Source: Eubacterium sp. AB3007
Lineage (GTDB): Bacteria; Bacillota; Clostridia; Peptostreptococcales; Anaerovoracaceae
DNA: 64,000 nt
Reading direction: 5' to 3'
Assembly (NCBI RefSeq): GCF_000688015.1
Contig: NZ_JIAD01000001.1
Coordinates: forward strand, 2,170,001 to 2,234,000
A model generated the notes under the pieces. It saw nothing but the letters and a program-made list of their open reading frames with translations, made no database searches and was not told where the DNA came from. The translations under genes and the position numbers were made by a program. Within the stretch, counting starts at the first letter, position 1; every line of letters starts with the position of its first letter. Positions 1 through 7,201 of this stretch are shown piece by piece.

Positions 1-930
1 CATGATCTATGTTGGGATCAGGAGATTCTGGATCTGCTAGGCATTCCTTCCTGTATGCTGCCCACGCCGGTCTCCTGCAGTGAAGTCTATGGAGAGACCA
101 TGCCGGAACTATTCGGCGGCGCCCTTCCCATTGCAGGCGCGGCCGGTGACCAGCAGGCGGCGCTGTTTGGCCAGACCTGTTTCTCGGCAGGAGAAGCCAA
201 GAGCACCTACGGTACAGGGAACTTTCTGTTGATGAATACCGGGGAAACACCGGTACTCTCCGAGAATGGTCTCCTGACAACCATCGCCTGGGGTCTGAAC
301 GGGAAGGTGAATTACGCTCTTGAGGGCTCCGTGTTCGTGTGCGGTGCCGCCATCCAATGGCTGCGGGACGAGCTGCACATTCTGGAGAACTCGCCGGAAT
401 CGGAGGCGATGGCGCTGTCCGTGGAGGATACAGCGGGGCTTTACATCGTTCCGGCTTTTGTAGGACTGGGGGCACCATACTGGGATCCCTATGCACGGGG
501 TGCGATCTTTGGCATCACCCGGGGCGCCAACAAGAACCATCTGGTTCGCGCTACACTGGACTCCCTGGCGTATCAGTGTTACGATCTGCTGACCGCCATG
601 AACCGGGATGCAGCAGCCTCCTCTGCGGGGCTGGCGGGTCTCACCGCCCTGAAGGTGGACGGTGGTGCCTGTGCCAACAACTACCTGATGCAGTTCCAGT
701 CAGATGTGCTGGGCTGCGAGGTGCTGCGACCGGCATGTATCGAGACCACCTCGTTGGGAGCGGCTTATCTGGCGGGGCTGGCCACCGGATTTTTCCGGGA
801 TCTGGAGGATGTGAAAACCAACTGGCAGGTAGATCGTGTGTTTGCACCGGCCATGTCAGAGGAGAAGAGATCCGCGCTGCTGGCAGGCTGGAAGGAAGCA
901 GTCAGTAGAACCATGGGGTGGGCGAAATAG
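1..930 (+). CDS. glpK: glycerol kinase, C-terminal part (5' end outside window)
   Basis: This is the last ~309 codons of glycerol kinase, which phosphorylates glycerol to sn-glycerol 3-phosphate in the cytoplasm. The frame is open from base 1 with no start, so the N-terminal ~190 residues lie upstream of the window (the family is about 500 residues). The visible part opens with [12 protein letters not shown] and contains [24 protein letters not shown] and [17 protein letters not shown], which are characteristic GlpK blocks of the FGGY C-terminal actin-like domain. The TAG stop is at 928-930. A MATE exporter gene follows after 22 bp on the same strand. No regulatory sequence for glpK is visible. 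FGGY relatives are the only realistic alternative, and the blocks fit GlpK best. Confidence 0.93.
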   Translation, partial: HDLCWDQEILDLLGIPSCMLPTPVSCSEVYGETMPELFGGALPIAGAAGDQQAALFGQTCFSAGEAKSTYGTGNFLLMNTGETPVLSENGLLTTIAWGLNGKVNYALEGSVFVCGAAIQWLRDELHILENSPESEAMALSVEDTAGLYIVPAFVGLGAPYWDPYARGAIFGITRGANKNHLVRATLDSLAYQCYDLLTAMNRDAAASSAGLAGLTALKVDGGACANNYLMQFQSDVLGCEVLRPACIETTSLGAAYLAGLATGFFRDLEDVKTNWQVDRVFAPAMSEEKRSALLAGWKEAVSRTMGWAK

Positions 931-952
931 CCGCCCCTTTTTCAGGCATCCT

Positions 953-2323
953 ATGTTGAAAACTGATAAGAAAACAAGTTCCATCGATATGACCAGGGGC
1001 CCTTTGATGTGGCCCCTGGTCAGGTTCATTCTTCCGGTGATTGGAGGCAGCCTGTTCCAGCAGCTGTACAACACGGTGGATTTTGTTTTTGTGGGTAATT
1101 TCATGGACAAAACCGCAGCAGCAGCGGTCGGAGCCAGCGCTACGCTGACATATATCACAGTAGGGATGTTTCTGGGGATCTCTGCAGGCTGCAATGTGGT
1201 GGCCGCACAGGCCATCGGGGAGAAGGATCATCGACGTGCGGAGGAGGTCCTGCATACATCGGTGTCGTTTGGTGTGATCGCGGGAGTGATCGTTATGCTA
1301 CTGGGGATCCTTCTGGCACCGCCGATCCTGGCTGTTCTGCACACACCAGAATCCGCCATACCTCAGGCCGTCCGATATCTTCGGATCTATCTGCTGAGTC
1401 TGCCCATGGCGGTGTTCTACAACATGGTGTCCGGCTGCATGCGCGCGGAAGGGGATTCTCGCTCACCTTTCCTGGTACTGGCCAGCTGCGGTCTCCTAAA
1501 TGTGGCGCTGGATGCGCTGTTCGTGGTGGGATTGAGATGGGGTGTAGAAGGGACCGCTGCGGCAACGGTGCTTGCCCAGGGGGCTTCTGCTGTATTGGTG
1601 GGGCTCATGGCCTGTGGAAAGACCCGAGCGATGCGTCTCCAACTCCAGAAACTGCGTATCCACAGAGAGGTATTGCACCGTATTCTCTTCATCGGTCTGC
1701 CCACAGGGGTGCAGACCACCGTCATCACGATCTCAAATATCATCTTTCAATACTTTATCAACGGTTACGGAGAGACAGCGGTGGCAGCTTTTGCTACCTA
1801 TTATAAGGTAGAGAACTTGGTCTATCTGGCGATCCTGGCGTTCGGACAGGCAGCGATCAGTTTTGCGGGCCAGAACGTCGGTGCCGGTAATATCCGCAGA
1901 CTGCGGAAAGGGATCCTCTTCATCGCAGTCCTGGGGGCTGTCGTATCGGAGATCGGTGCAATGTCCATACTGGTGTTTTCCCAGACAGTATTTCGATGGT
2001 TCATGAAAGATCCGGAGGTGATCGCAGTCGCGGTGGAACTGGCGGCCTTGTCCTTCCCGTTCTATTTCATCTATCCTTTCCAGGAAGTGTACAGTGCTGC
2101 GGTACGCGCAATGGGGTACGCATTTCATTCTCTCGCGGCGATCGTGGTCAACCAGTGCATCCTGAGGATCGTGCTGCTTGCTTTGTTCACCGGGATCTTC
2201 CATACAGTCCGCTCCCTGGCGACCGTCTACCCCATCACCTGGGCCACGGCAGCGGCGACCTATGTGGCATTGTTCTATCTGCTGCTGCGGCAGCCTTATT
2301 GTGAAAAGAGTTCCCGGGATTAG
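953..2323 (+). CDS. MATE family efflux transporter
   Basis: This is a 456-residue integral membrane protein of the MATE (multi-antimicrobial extrusion) family, which exports cationic drugs or metabolites against Na+ or H+. The protein is almost entirely hydrophobic, with about twelve predicted helices in two homologous halves. The N-terminal block with PVIGGSLFQQLYNTVDFVFV and the glycine-rich GMFLGISAGCNVV are typical. I chose the ATG at 953 because the family begins a few residues before the first helix and the reading frame upstream overlaps glpK. The ribosome binding site is poor (only AGG nearby), so translation may be coupled to glpK, whose stop is 22 bp upstream. The stop overlaps the convergent patatin gene by 4 bp. 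The substrate cannot be predicted. Confidence 0.9.
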   Translation: MLKTDKKTSSIDMTRGPLMWPLVRFILPVIGGSLFQQLYNTVDFVFVGNFMDKTAAAAVGASATLTYITVGMFLGISAGCNVVAAQAIGEKDHRRAEEVLHTSVSFGVIAGVIVMLLGILLAPPILAVLHTPESAIPQAVRYLRIYLLSLPMAVFYNMVSGCMRAEGDSRSPFLVLASCGLLNVALDALFVVGLRWGVEGTAAATVLAQGASAVLVGLMACGKTRAMRLQLQKLRIHREVLHRILFIGLPTGVQTTVITISNIIFQYFINGYGETAVAAFATYYKVENLVYLAILAFGQAAISFAGQNVGAGNIRRLRKGILFIAVLGAVVSEIGAMSILVFSQTVFRWFMKDPEVIAVAVELAALSFPFYFIYPFQEVYSAAVRAMGYAFHSLAAIVVNQCILRIVLLALFTGIFHTVRSLATVYPITWATAAATYVALFYLLLRQPYCEKSSRD

Positions 2324-3156
2324 CCCAGGAACTCTTTGATCTTTTCTGCGTCTTTGTAGCCTTTGTCATACATTTTCAGCATGGTGGCTTTGTCCTTGGT
2401 GAGGGTGTCCATGCCGCCGATGTCGTCAGGGGCGACGATCAGTACGCGGCCCTCTGCTGCGTACTTTTCGCAGAGATCCAGCTCGTAGTTGTAGAGCCGT
2501 GCCCGCATGGTCAGTGCCTTGGCCGCCCGGGGATAGAAGGGGGCAAACGTCTTGGCGAACCGTTCGTCTTTCTTGCTGCCCCGTCGGTAGTCACGGGGCC
2601 TGGTGAGGATCAGGACCACCTTGTCGCAGCCTTCTTGGAAAGCCTTCTCGATTGGGATGGGGTCTGCGATGCCGCCGTCGTAGAGCTTGCGTCCCCGGAA
2701 GGGATATGGCCGGTCGATAGCTGGCACGCAGCTGGAGCCCATGATGGCACCGTAATCATCCTGGGCGATGTCGTCCTTGGTGTAGTAGATGGGAAGGCCG
2801 GTCTCCGCGTCAGTGGCGACGACGATGAACTTCTGGTCGCTGGCCGCGATGGCCGGGTAGTCCAGCGGATACTCTCCATCCGAGTTGCTGAGAGTTCCGT
2901 AGATATATTCCAGATTGACAAAGTATCCCTTCCGCAGCATGTTTCCAAAGCTCATGTATTCCTTGCGGAAGGCGTAATCCGAGTAGAATTTCAGGGTACG
3001 TCCCCGCTGCCCGGCAATGTAGGTGACCATGTTGGCGCTGCCTGCTGAAATGCCGATGCAGCAGTCGAAGTGTATGTTGTTATCCAGGCAGTAATCGGCC
3101 ACAGCGGCCCCGTAGATGCCGCGCATGCCGCCGCCCACGTCTATGATTCCATTCAT
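2320..3156 (-). CDS. patatin-like phospholipase family protein
   Basis: This is a 278-residue cytoplasmic lipid acyl hydrolase of the patatin/RssA type (YjjU-like), a serine-aspartate dyad enzyme. It carries the oxyanion loop VGGGMRGIYG at residues 7-16, the nucleophile elbow GISAG with Ser37, and the catalytic Asp160 in YDGGIADP. The length matches bacterial YjjU-type proteins, and no signal peptide or membrane helix is present. The start ATG (3154-3156) lies only 9 bp downstream of the stop of the ABC-class ATPase gene on the same strand, so the two are probably cotranscribed. The 3' end overlaps the convergent MATE gene by four bases (TTAG), leaving no room for a terminator between them. 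The physiological substrate is unknown. Confidence 0.88.
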   Translation of the reverse strand: MNGIIDVGGGMRGIYGAAVADYCLDNNIHFDCCIGISAGSANMVTYIAGQRGRTLKFYSDYAFRKEYMSFGNMLRKGYFVNLEYIYGTLSNSDGEYPLDYPAIAASDQKFIVVATDAETGLPIYYTKDDIAQDDYGAIMGSSCVPAIDRPYPFRGRKLYDGGIADPIPIEKAFQEGCDKVVLILTRPRDYRRGSKKDERFAKTFAPFYPRAAKALTMRARLYNYELDLCEKYAAEGRVLIVAPDDIGGMDTLTKDKATMLKMYDKGYKDAEKIKEFLG

Positions 3157-3165
3157 TGTATTCTC

Positions 3166-4953
3166 CTATCTGATCTTCAGTTTCCTGTAACGGTTGATGC
3201 AGGCGTACAGCTCCTGCTTGCGGGGCATGGTCAGGTTGCCCGGAAGGCCCGGCTGCGCATCAGAGAGGAGGCGTCTTCGGTTCTGCCCGCCAGTCCCGGT
3301 GCTCCCGCCACTCCCGCTCTCGCGAAGCGCAGCGAATCCGTCTGCTTCTATCTGGCTCCAGTACTCTTCCACGATATCCTGCAGTGTTCTGTGTCCGTCG
3401 AACCGGCTCTCCAGAAGTTGCGCGGTCATCTTGCCCAGGCAGGTGAGCTGCTGGGAAGTGACCAGTTGCTCCAGGTAACGCAGGTCAATGAGTTCCTTGC
3501 TGATCTCCACCCCGTCTGTTCCGTTGGTGCGGATCTTGATGCGTCCCTTGTAGCGAAGATCACCGCCGCGCTGCGGGATTCGGTCGTAGGAAGGCTCCCG
3601 GAAAGGAGGGGGATCTCCTGCATCGCCCACAGGATGAGCGGCTGCTGCTGCCTTGGCCCGTTCGGTGATGTCTATCGGCCGGTAGTGGTCCATCTGGATG
3701 ATCCGGTCCGCATCCCGGAAGAAGGCGCCGGAGCTTCCGGCCACGATGATGGTGGAGATGCCGCATTGCTCATACAGATCCCGAATGCGCTCCAGGAAAG
3801 GCGTGATAGGCTCGTGCTCCGGATGGATCACCTCCTGCATCAGGTCATCCCGCACCATGAAGTTGGTGGCGCTGGTGTCCTCGTCGATGAGAAGGGCGGA
3901 GCACCCGGCTTCCATGGCTTCCACCGTGTTGGCTGCCTGGGAGGTGCTCCCGCTGGCGTCATCCGTGCGAAAACTGTGGGTGTCCTTGCCATTGGGCAGG
4001 TCACTGATGAATAGGGAGATGTCTGTCCCATCGATGCGTCTGCCGTCCTCGGCGCGGATCTTCACTGCCGCCGGATCCGTCACGATATACTCTCTGCCAT
4101 CTCCCGGTATGTGGGGGTAGATGCCTGTTTCCAGTGCCTTCAGCAAGGTGGACTTGCCGTGGTAGCCACCGCCTACAATAAGGGTGATGCCCCGGTGGAT
4201 CCCCATGCCGCGTAAGGGCCCGAAGTGGGGCAGGTCCATGGTAACGGACATGCTCTTCGGTGCGCGGAAGGGGACGGCGCCCTGCATGGGGCGCTGAGAG
4301 ACGCCGGATTCCCGCGGGAGCACGGCGCCATCTGCCACAAAACCGATCAACCCCTGCTCCGCCAGCTGCTGTTCAATATACTGCCTGTCCTCAATGAGCT
4401 GGATCTGCCTTTCCAGTGCTTGTTTGCGGCAGGTGCGATAGAGCAGAGTGCGTTCGATCACCTCTGGAAGGTCGGTGAACAGCATCCGCTCCAGTTGACG
4501 AGCGTCGATGGTCCGGCCATGGGCAGGAAAGCCCGCGTCAAACCGGACGATCAGGTCGCCGGTACCGCGCCAGTCGATGCAGCAACCTGTGCGAGGCAGG
4601 ATCTCCTGGCCCGGTCTGGTCGCACCGAAGGTGCCGCTCTTGCCGCTGCCCAGCCGCTTGGAGGCAGCGGAGATCTCCCGGGAAAACGCCCGTAGGAGAA
4701 AATCGCAGAGGGCGTTTGCTTTGTGCCTGGCATCGAAGTAGTCTGGAGGAAAGCCGGCGATGTCTCCGCGCAGAGTAACGCTCAACGAAGAAGGGGCAGC
4801 GAAAGGGTCGCCCTGCACATGCTCTATGCGGAGGATGTAGGCCTCGCCGCCCGGAGTGTGAAATTGATAACTCCCCCGCGTGTCCTTGTAGGCGGGGTAA
4901 CCGCGGCGGTCGATGCGCCGCAGGATTTCTTGTAAGTCTCTGGAAGTGTTCAT
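3166..4953 (-). CDS. ABC-class ATPase domain protein (COG3044 type)
   Basis: This 595-residue protein belongs to the stand-alone family of predicted ABC-class P-loop ATPases (PF09818). It has a Walker A motif GGGYHGKST near residue 260 and a Walker B-like block ALLIDEDTSATNFM about 120 residues later. The conserved SGSTSQAAN segment and the FISDLPNGKDTHSF region between them are family signatures. There are no transmembrane segments and no transporter partner. The cellular role of the family is not established, and an RNA-linked role has been suggested. The start ATG at 4953 has no visible Shine-Dalgarno sequence. A TTGCAT-17-TAGAAT promoter on the minus strand ends at 4960, so the transcript may be leaderless. 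The patatin gene follows after 9 bp. Confidence 0.88.
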   Translation of the reverse strand: MNTSRDLQEILRRIDRRGYPAYKDTRGSYQFHTPGGEAYILRIEHVQGDPFAAPSSLSVTLRGDIAGFPPDYFDARHKANALCDFLLRAFSREISAASKRLGSGKSGTFGATRPGQEILPRTGCCIDWRGTGDLIVRFDAGFPAHGRTIDARQLERMLFTDLPEVIERTLLYRTCRKQALERQIQLIEDRQYIEQQLAEQGLIGFVADGAVLPRESGVSQRPMQGAVPFRAPKSMSVTMDLPHFGPLRGMGIHRGITLIVGGGYHGKSTLLKALETGIYPHIPGDGREYIVTDPAAVKIRAEDGRRIDGTDISLFISDLPNGKDTHSFRTDDASGSTSQAANTVEAMEAGCSALLIDEDTSATNFMVRDDLMQEVIHPEHEPITPFLERIRDLYEQCGISTIIVAGSSGAFFRDADRIIQMDHYRPIDITERAKAAAAAHPVGDAGDPPPFREPSYDRIPQRGGDLRYKGRIKIRTNGTDGVEISKELIDLRYLEQLVTSQQLTCLGKMTAQLLESRFDGHRTLQDIVEEYWSQIEADGFAALRESGSGGSTGTGGQNRRRLLSDAQPGLPGNLTMPRKQELYACINRYRKLKIR

Positions 4954-4959
4954 GAAACT

Positions 4960-4988
4960 ATTCTATCAAATATGTCAAGTGCATGCAA
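4960..4988 (-). promoter_or_regulatory. promoter of the ABC-class ATPase gene, possibly leaderless
   Basis: On the minus strand there is TTGCAT (4983-4988), a 17-bp spacer and TAGAAT (4960-4965). Transcription would begin near 4953, which is the A of the start codon. No ribosome binding site is present between the -10 box and the ATG. Confidence 0.45.
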
Positions 4989-5053
4989 GAAATCGACATA
5001 TTCCGGACACAGGGTTGTGTATAATGGATAGGATATTTGTTTCCATTGATCTG

Positions 5054-5083
5054 TTGTCTTGCTATGATTTTGTGTGGTACAAT
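5054..5083 (+). promoter_or_regulatory. promoter of the SprT-like gene
   Basis: TTGTCT (5054-5059), an 18-bp spacer and TACAAT (5078-5083) preceded by an extended -10 TGG. The predicted transcript starts near 5090, which excludes the upstream in-frame GTG at 5074 and supports the ATG at 5104 behind ACGAGG. Confidence 0.55.
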
Positions 5084-5103
5084 ACTACAAAAACGAGGAT
5101 GAG

Positions 5104-5580
5104 ATGAAAGATCTGCAGGAAATATATCATCGGTGTGTAAAAGAGCTGGCATCTATCGGTATTCACCCGGGGAAGATCAGCGCTGTGACCATCAACACAC
5201 GGGCAAAGAAGCGTTGGGGACAAGCGAAGCGACAGGGGGGCAGCTGGGAGATCAGCATCTCGGACAGGCTGCTGGCGGATGATCTACCGGACTGGCCGCT
5301 GCGGGATACCATGTTCCACGAGCTTCTGCATTGCGTGGAAGGGTGCCGGGGTCACACAGGGAAATGGGCCAGGCTGGCAGCAAAGTGCAATGCTGAGCTG
5401 GGGACGCATATCCGGACCAGAACCAATTTCGACGGACTGATCGAGGAGGAGCCTTCCCGGTACGTGATCCGGTGCACGCGGTGCGGGCAGACCTTTGGGA
5501 GGGATCGCGTGTCGAAGCTGGTGCGGCATCCGGAGGATTACCGCTGCCGGTGCGGCGGCACGCTGAAGAGAATTCGATAG
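5104..5580 (+). CDS. SprT-like zinc-dependent protein
   Basis: This is a 158-residue SprT-like protein, a predicted cytoplasmic zinc metalloprotease fold. The active-site helix is HELLH at residues 72-76, with His84 in CRGHTGKW as the likely third metal ligand. A C-terminal zinc ribbon is formed by Cys124, Cys127, Cys148 and Cys150, as in the SprT/SPRTN group linked in eukaryotes to DNA-protein crosslink repair. The bacterial function is not settled. The start at 5104 is chosen because an extended -10 promoter lies just upstream and ACGAGG precedes the ATG. The gene is monocistronic in appearance: a new promoter for guaA lies within the 85-bp gap downstream. Confidence 0.88.
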   Translation: MKDLQEIYHRCVKELASIGIHPGKISAVTINTRAKKRWGQAKRQGGSWEISISDRLLADDLPDWPLRDTMFHELLHCVEGCRGHTGKWARLAAKCNAELGTHIRTRTNFDGLIEEEPSRYVIRCTRCGQTFGRDRVSKLVRHPEDYRCRCGGTLKRIR

Positions 5581-5594
5581 AGGACAAGTTCCCC

Positions 5595-5624
5595 TTGTGT
5601 TCTACTGTAGAAAAGGTGTATAAT
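5595..5624 (+). promoter_or_regulatory. promoter of guaA
   Basis: TTGTGT (5595-5600), an 18-bp spacer and a perfect TATAAT (5619-5624). The start codon at 5666 is preceded by AGGAGG at 5653-5658. No purine riboswitch fold fits in the ~35-nt leader. Confidence 0.55.
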
Positions 5625-5665
5625 AACTTATTGTTATACTTGAGATATATGAAGGAGGAGAGTCT

Positions 5666-6640
5666 ATGGCAGGTAACATTCGTCCGGAAACGATGGAACG
5701 TATCACGACGCCGGAACTGGCGAAGGCATTTATTGACGAACAGATCGCGGAGGTTCGCGCACAGGTAGGAGACAAGAAGGTATTGCTGGCTTTGTCTGGC
5801 GGTGTGGATTCGTCTGTAGTGGCGGCTCTGCTGATCAAGGCCATCGGCAAGCAGCTGGTGTGCGTGCACGTGAACCACGGACTGCTGCGGAAGGGCGAGC
5901 CAGAGCAGGTCGTCAAGGTCTTCAGGGACGAGCTTGGCGCCGAACTTGTATATGTAGACGCCGTAGACAGATTCCTGGATAAGCTGGCGGGAGTTGAGGA
6001 TCCTGAGACCAAGCGGAAGATCATCGGCGCGGAGTTCATCGAGGTGTTCGCTGAAGAGGCAAGCAAGCTGGATGGTATCGAGTTCCTGGGGCAGGGCACC
6101 ATCTATCCGGACATTCTGGAGAGCGACGGTGTCAAGGCTCACCACAACGTAGGCGGCCTCCCGGAGGACCTGCAGTTTGAGTTGGTGGAGCCGGTGAAGC
6201 TTCTGTACAAGGACGAGGTCAGAGTGGTCGGCAAGGAACTGGGACTGCCGGATAACATGGTCTATCGTCAGCCTTTCCCGGGCCCAGGTCTGGGTGTCCG
6301 CTGTGTAGGCGCCATCACCCGCGATCGTCTGGAGGCGGTTCGTGAGGCAGATGCCATCGTCCGTGAGGAGATCGGCAAGATGGATCCGGTACCCTGGCAG
6401 TATTTTGTGGCGATTCCGGATGTGAAGTCCACCGGTATCAAGGACGGCAAGCGTTACATGGGATGGGCGGCCGTGATCCGTGCCATCAATACAGTGGACG
6501 CTGTCACCGCGCAGTCGGTGGAGATCCCCTGGAGCATGCTCACACGTATCCGTGACCGTATCATCGCTGAGGTGGACGGCGTGAACAGAGTGCTGTGGGA
6601 TGTGAGTGACAAGCCGATCAGCACGATTGAGTGGGAGTGA
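5666..6640 (+). CDS. guaA: GMP synthase ATP-pyrophosphatase subunit, no glutaminase domain
   Basis: This 324-residue enzyme is the ATP-PPase half of GMP synthase, which converts XMP, ATP and ammonia to GMP. It has the PP-loop SGGVDSS at residues 44-50, the HHNVGGLPE block and the C-terminal dimerisation domain with RQPFPGPGLGVRC and ends in STIEWE, the canonical GuaA terminus. The usual bacterial protein is ~510 residues, with an N-terminal class I glutamine amidotransferase. That domain is absent here: the upstream gene is unrelated and the start is fixed by AGGAGG. Archaea encode the two halves separately, so a separate glutaminase subunit may exist elsewhere, or the enzyme may use free ammonia. 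The gene has its own TATAAT promoter. Confidence 0.92.
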   Translation: MAGNIRPETMERITTPELAKAFIDEQIAEVRAQVGDKKVLLALSGGVDSSVVAALLIKAIGKQLVCVHVNHGLLRKGEPEQVVKVFRDELGAELVYVDAVDRFLDKLAGVEDPETKRKIIGAEFIEVFAEEASKLDGIEFLGQGTIYPDILESDGVKAHHNVGGLPEDLQFELVEPVKLLYKDEVRVVGKELGLPDNMVYRQPFPGPGLGVRCVGAITRDRLEAVREADAIVREEIGKMDPVPWQYFVAIPDVKSTGIKDGKRYMGWAAVIRAINTVDAVTAQSVEIPWSMLTRIRDRIIAEVDGVNRVLWDVSDKPISTIEWE

Positions 6641-7100
6641 TGTCCGAGAGGCAGGCACGAAGTGCGCAGGCAATCGGGTAACATTACAGAAGCCCGCGAT
6701 TGATGGGCCGTAGGCGAGGATCGCAGGGAATAGTTGCGGATTGTTACAGGACAGAGGTCATTACATTGGGACAGCTGCTGTCAAAGGGAACGACCGTTTA
6801 GCAGCCTGAGATTCATAGTTAATAAACCAAAGACTTCAAGAGAGACTTCTTTCCTGGAGTCTTTTTGGTTACTGCGAACAGTGATGAAATCTACCTGTCC
6901 TATGGCGGGTACACTTATCCTGAAAACAGGATCATGTCTGGATACATCAAAAAGTAGTGGTGACGCCATCATTAAATACGCAAAGTCACCACTACCAAGG
7001 AGCGGGTTTTCGGGGAAAGATAGTGGCGGGTTCAGTCAATGGTAGTGGTGACGCCGCTATCATATCAGGAAGTCACCACTACCCCCGGCCATGCTCTCAG
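6641..7100. other. non-coding spacer after guaA with paired hairpins and a possible gene remnant
   Basis: No convincing gene is present in this stretch. A possible terminator for guaA pairs CCAAAGACT (6827-6835) with AGTCTTTTTGG (6858-6868). Frame 1 between 6826 and 6957 reads as a protein-like ~43-residue segment, rich in aromatic residues and ending in a lysine pair before TAG. It has no start codon and two in-frame stops precede it, so it may be the decayed end of a lost gene. Two tandem hairpins follow and are listed separately. Confidence 0.35.
6954..7083. repeat. two tandem copies of a long hairpin (GTAGTGGTGAC arms)
   Basis: Copy 1 pairs GTAGTGGTGAC (6954-6964) with GTCACCACTAC (6985-6995) around a 20-nt loop. 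Copy 2 pairs GGTAGTGGTGAC (7041-7052) with GTCACCACTACC (7072-7083) around a 19-nt loop. The arms are identical and the loops both begin GCC but otherwise differ. Neither is followed by a T-run, so they are not simple terminators. Confidence 0.75.
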
Positions 7101-7104
7101 AAAA

Positions 7105-7137
7105 ATGGCACCCCTTTTGGAAGGGTGTCATTTTTTT
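7105..7137 (+). terminator. intrinsic terminator upstream of the YhgE/Pip unit
   Basis: ATGGCACCC (7105-7113) pairs with GGGTGTCAT (7123-7131), with one G-T wobble, followed by seven T residues. An A-run on the other side makes it potentially bidirectional. Confidence 0.75.
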
Positions 7138-7201
7138 GTTCAAAAGCATTAGATATGTGTTAGAATGTAGACATATTGATTAGATAGCAGGAGAGATCAA
7201 G

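Noticed and set aside
5074..5103. An upstream GTG start for the SprT-like protein
   Set aside because: It would lie within the extended -10 promoter, and the ATG at 5104 has a proper ribosome binding site.
5252..6673. A 473-codon minus-strand frame across the SprT-like gene and guaA
   Set aside because: It spans two unrelated conserved genes and the promoter between them, so it is a shadow frame.
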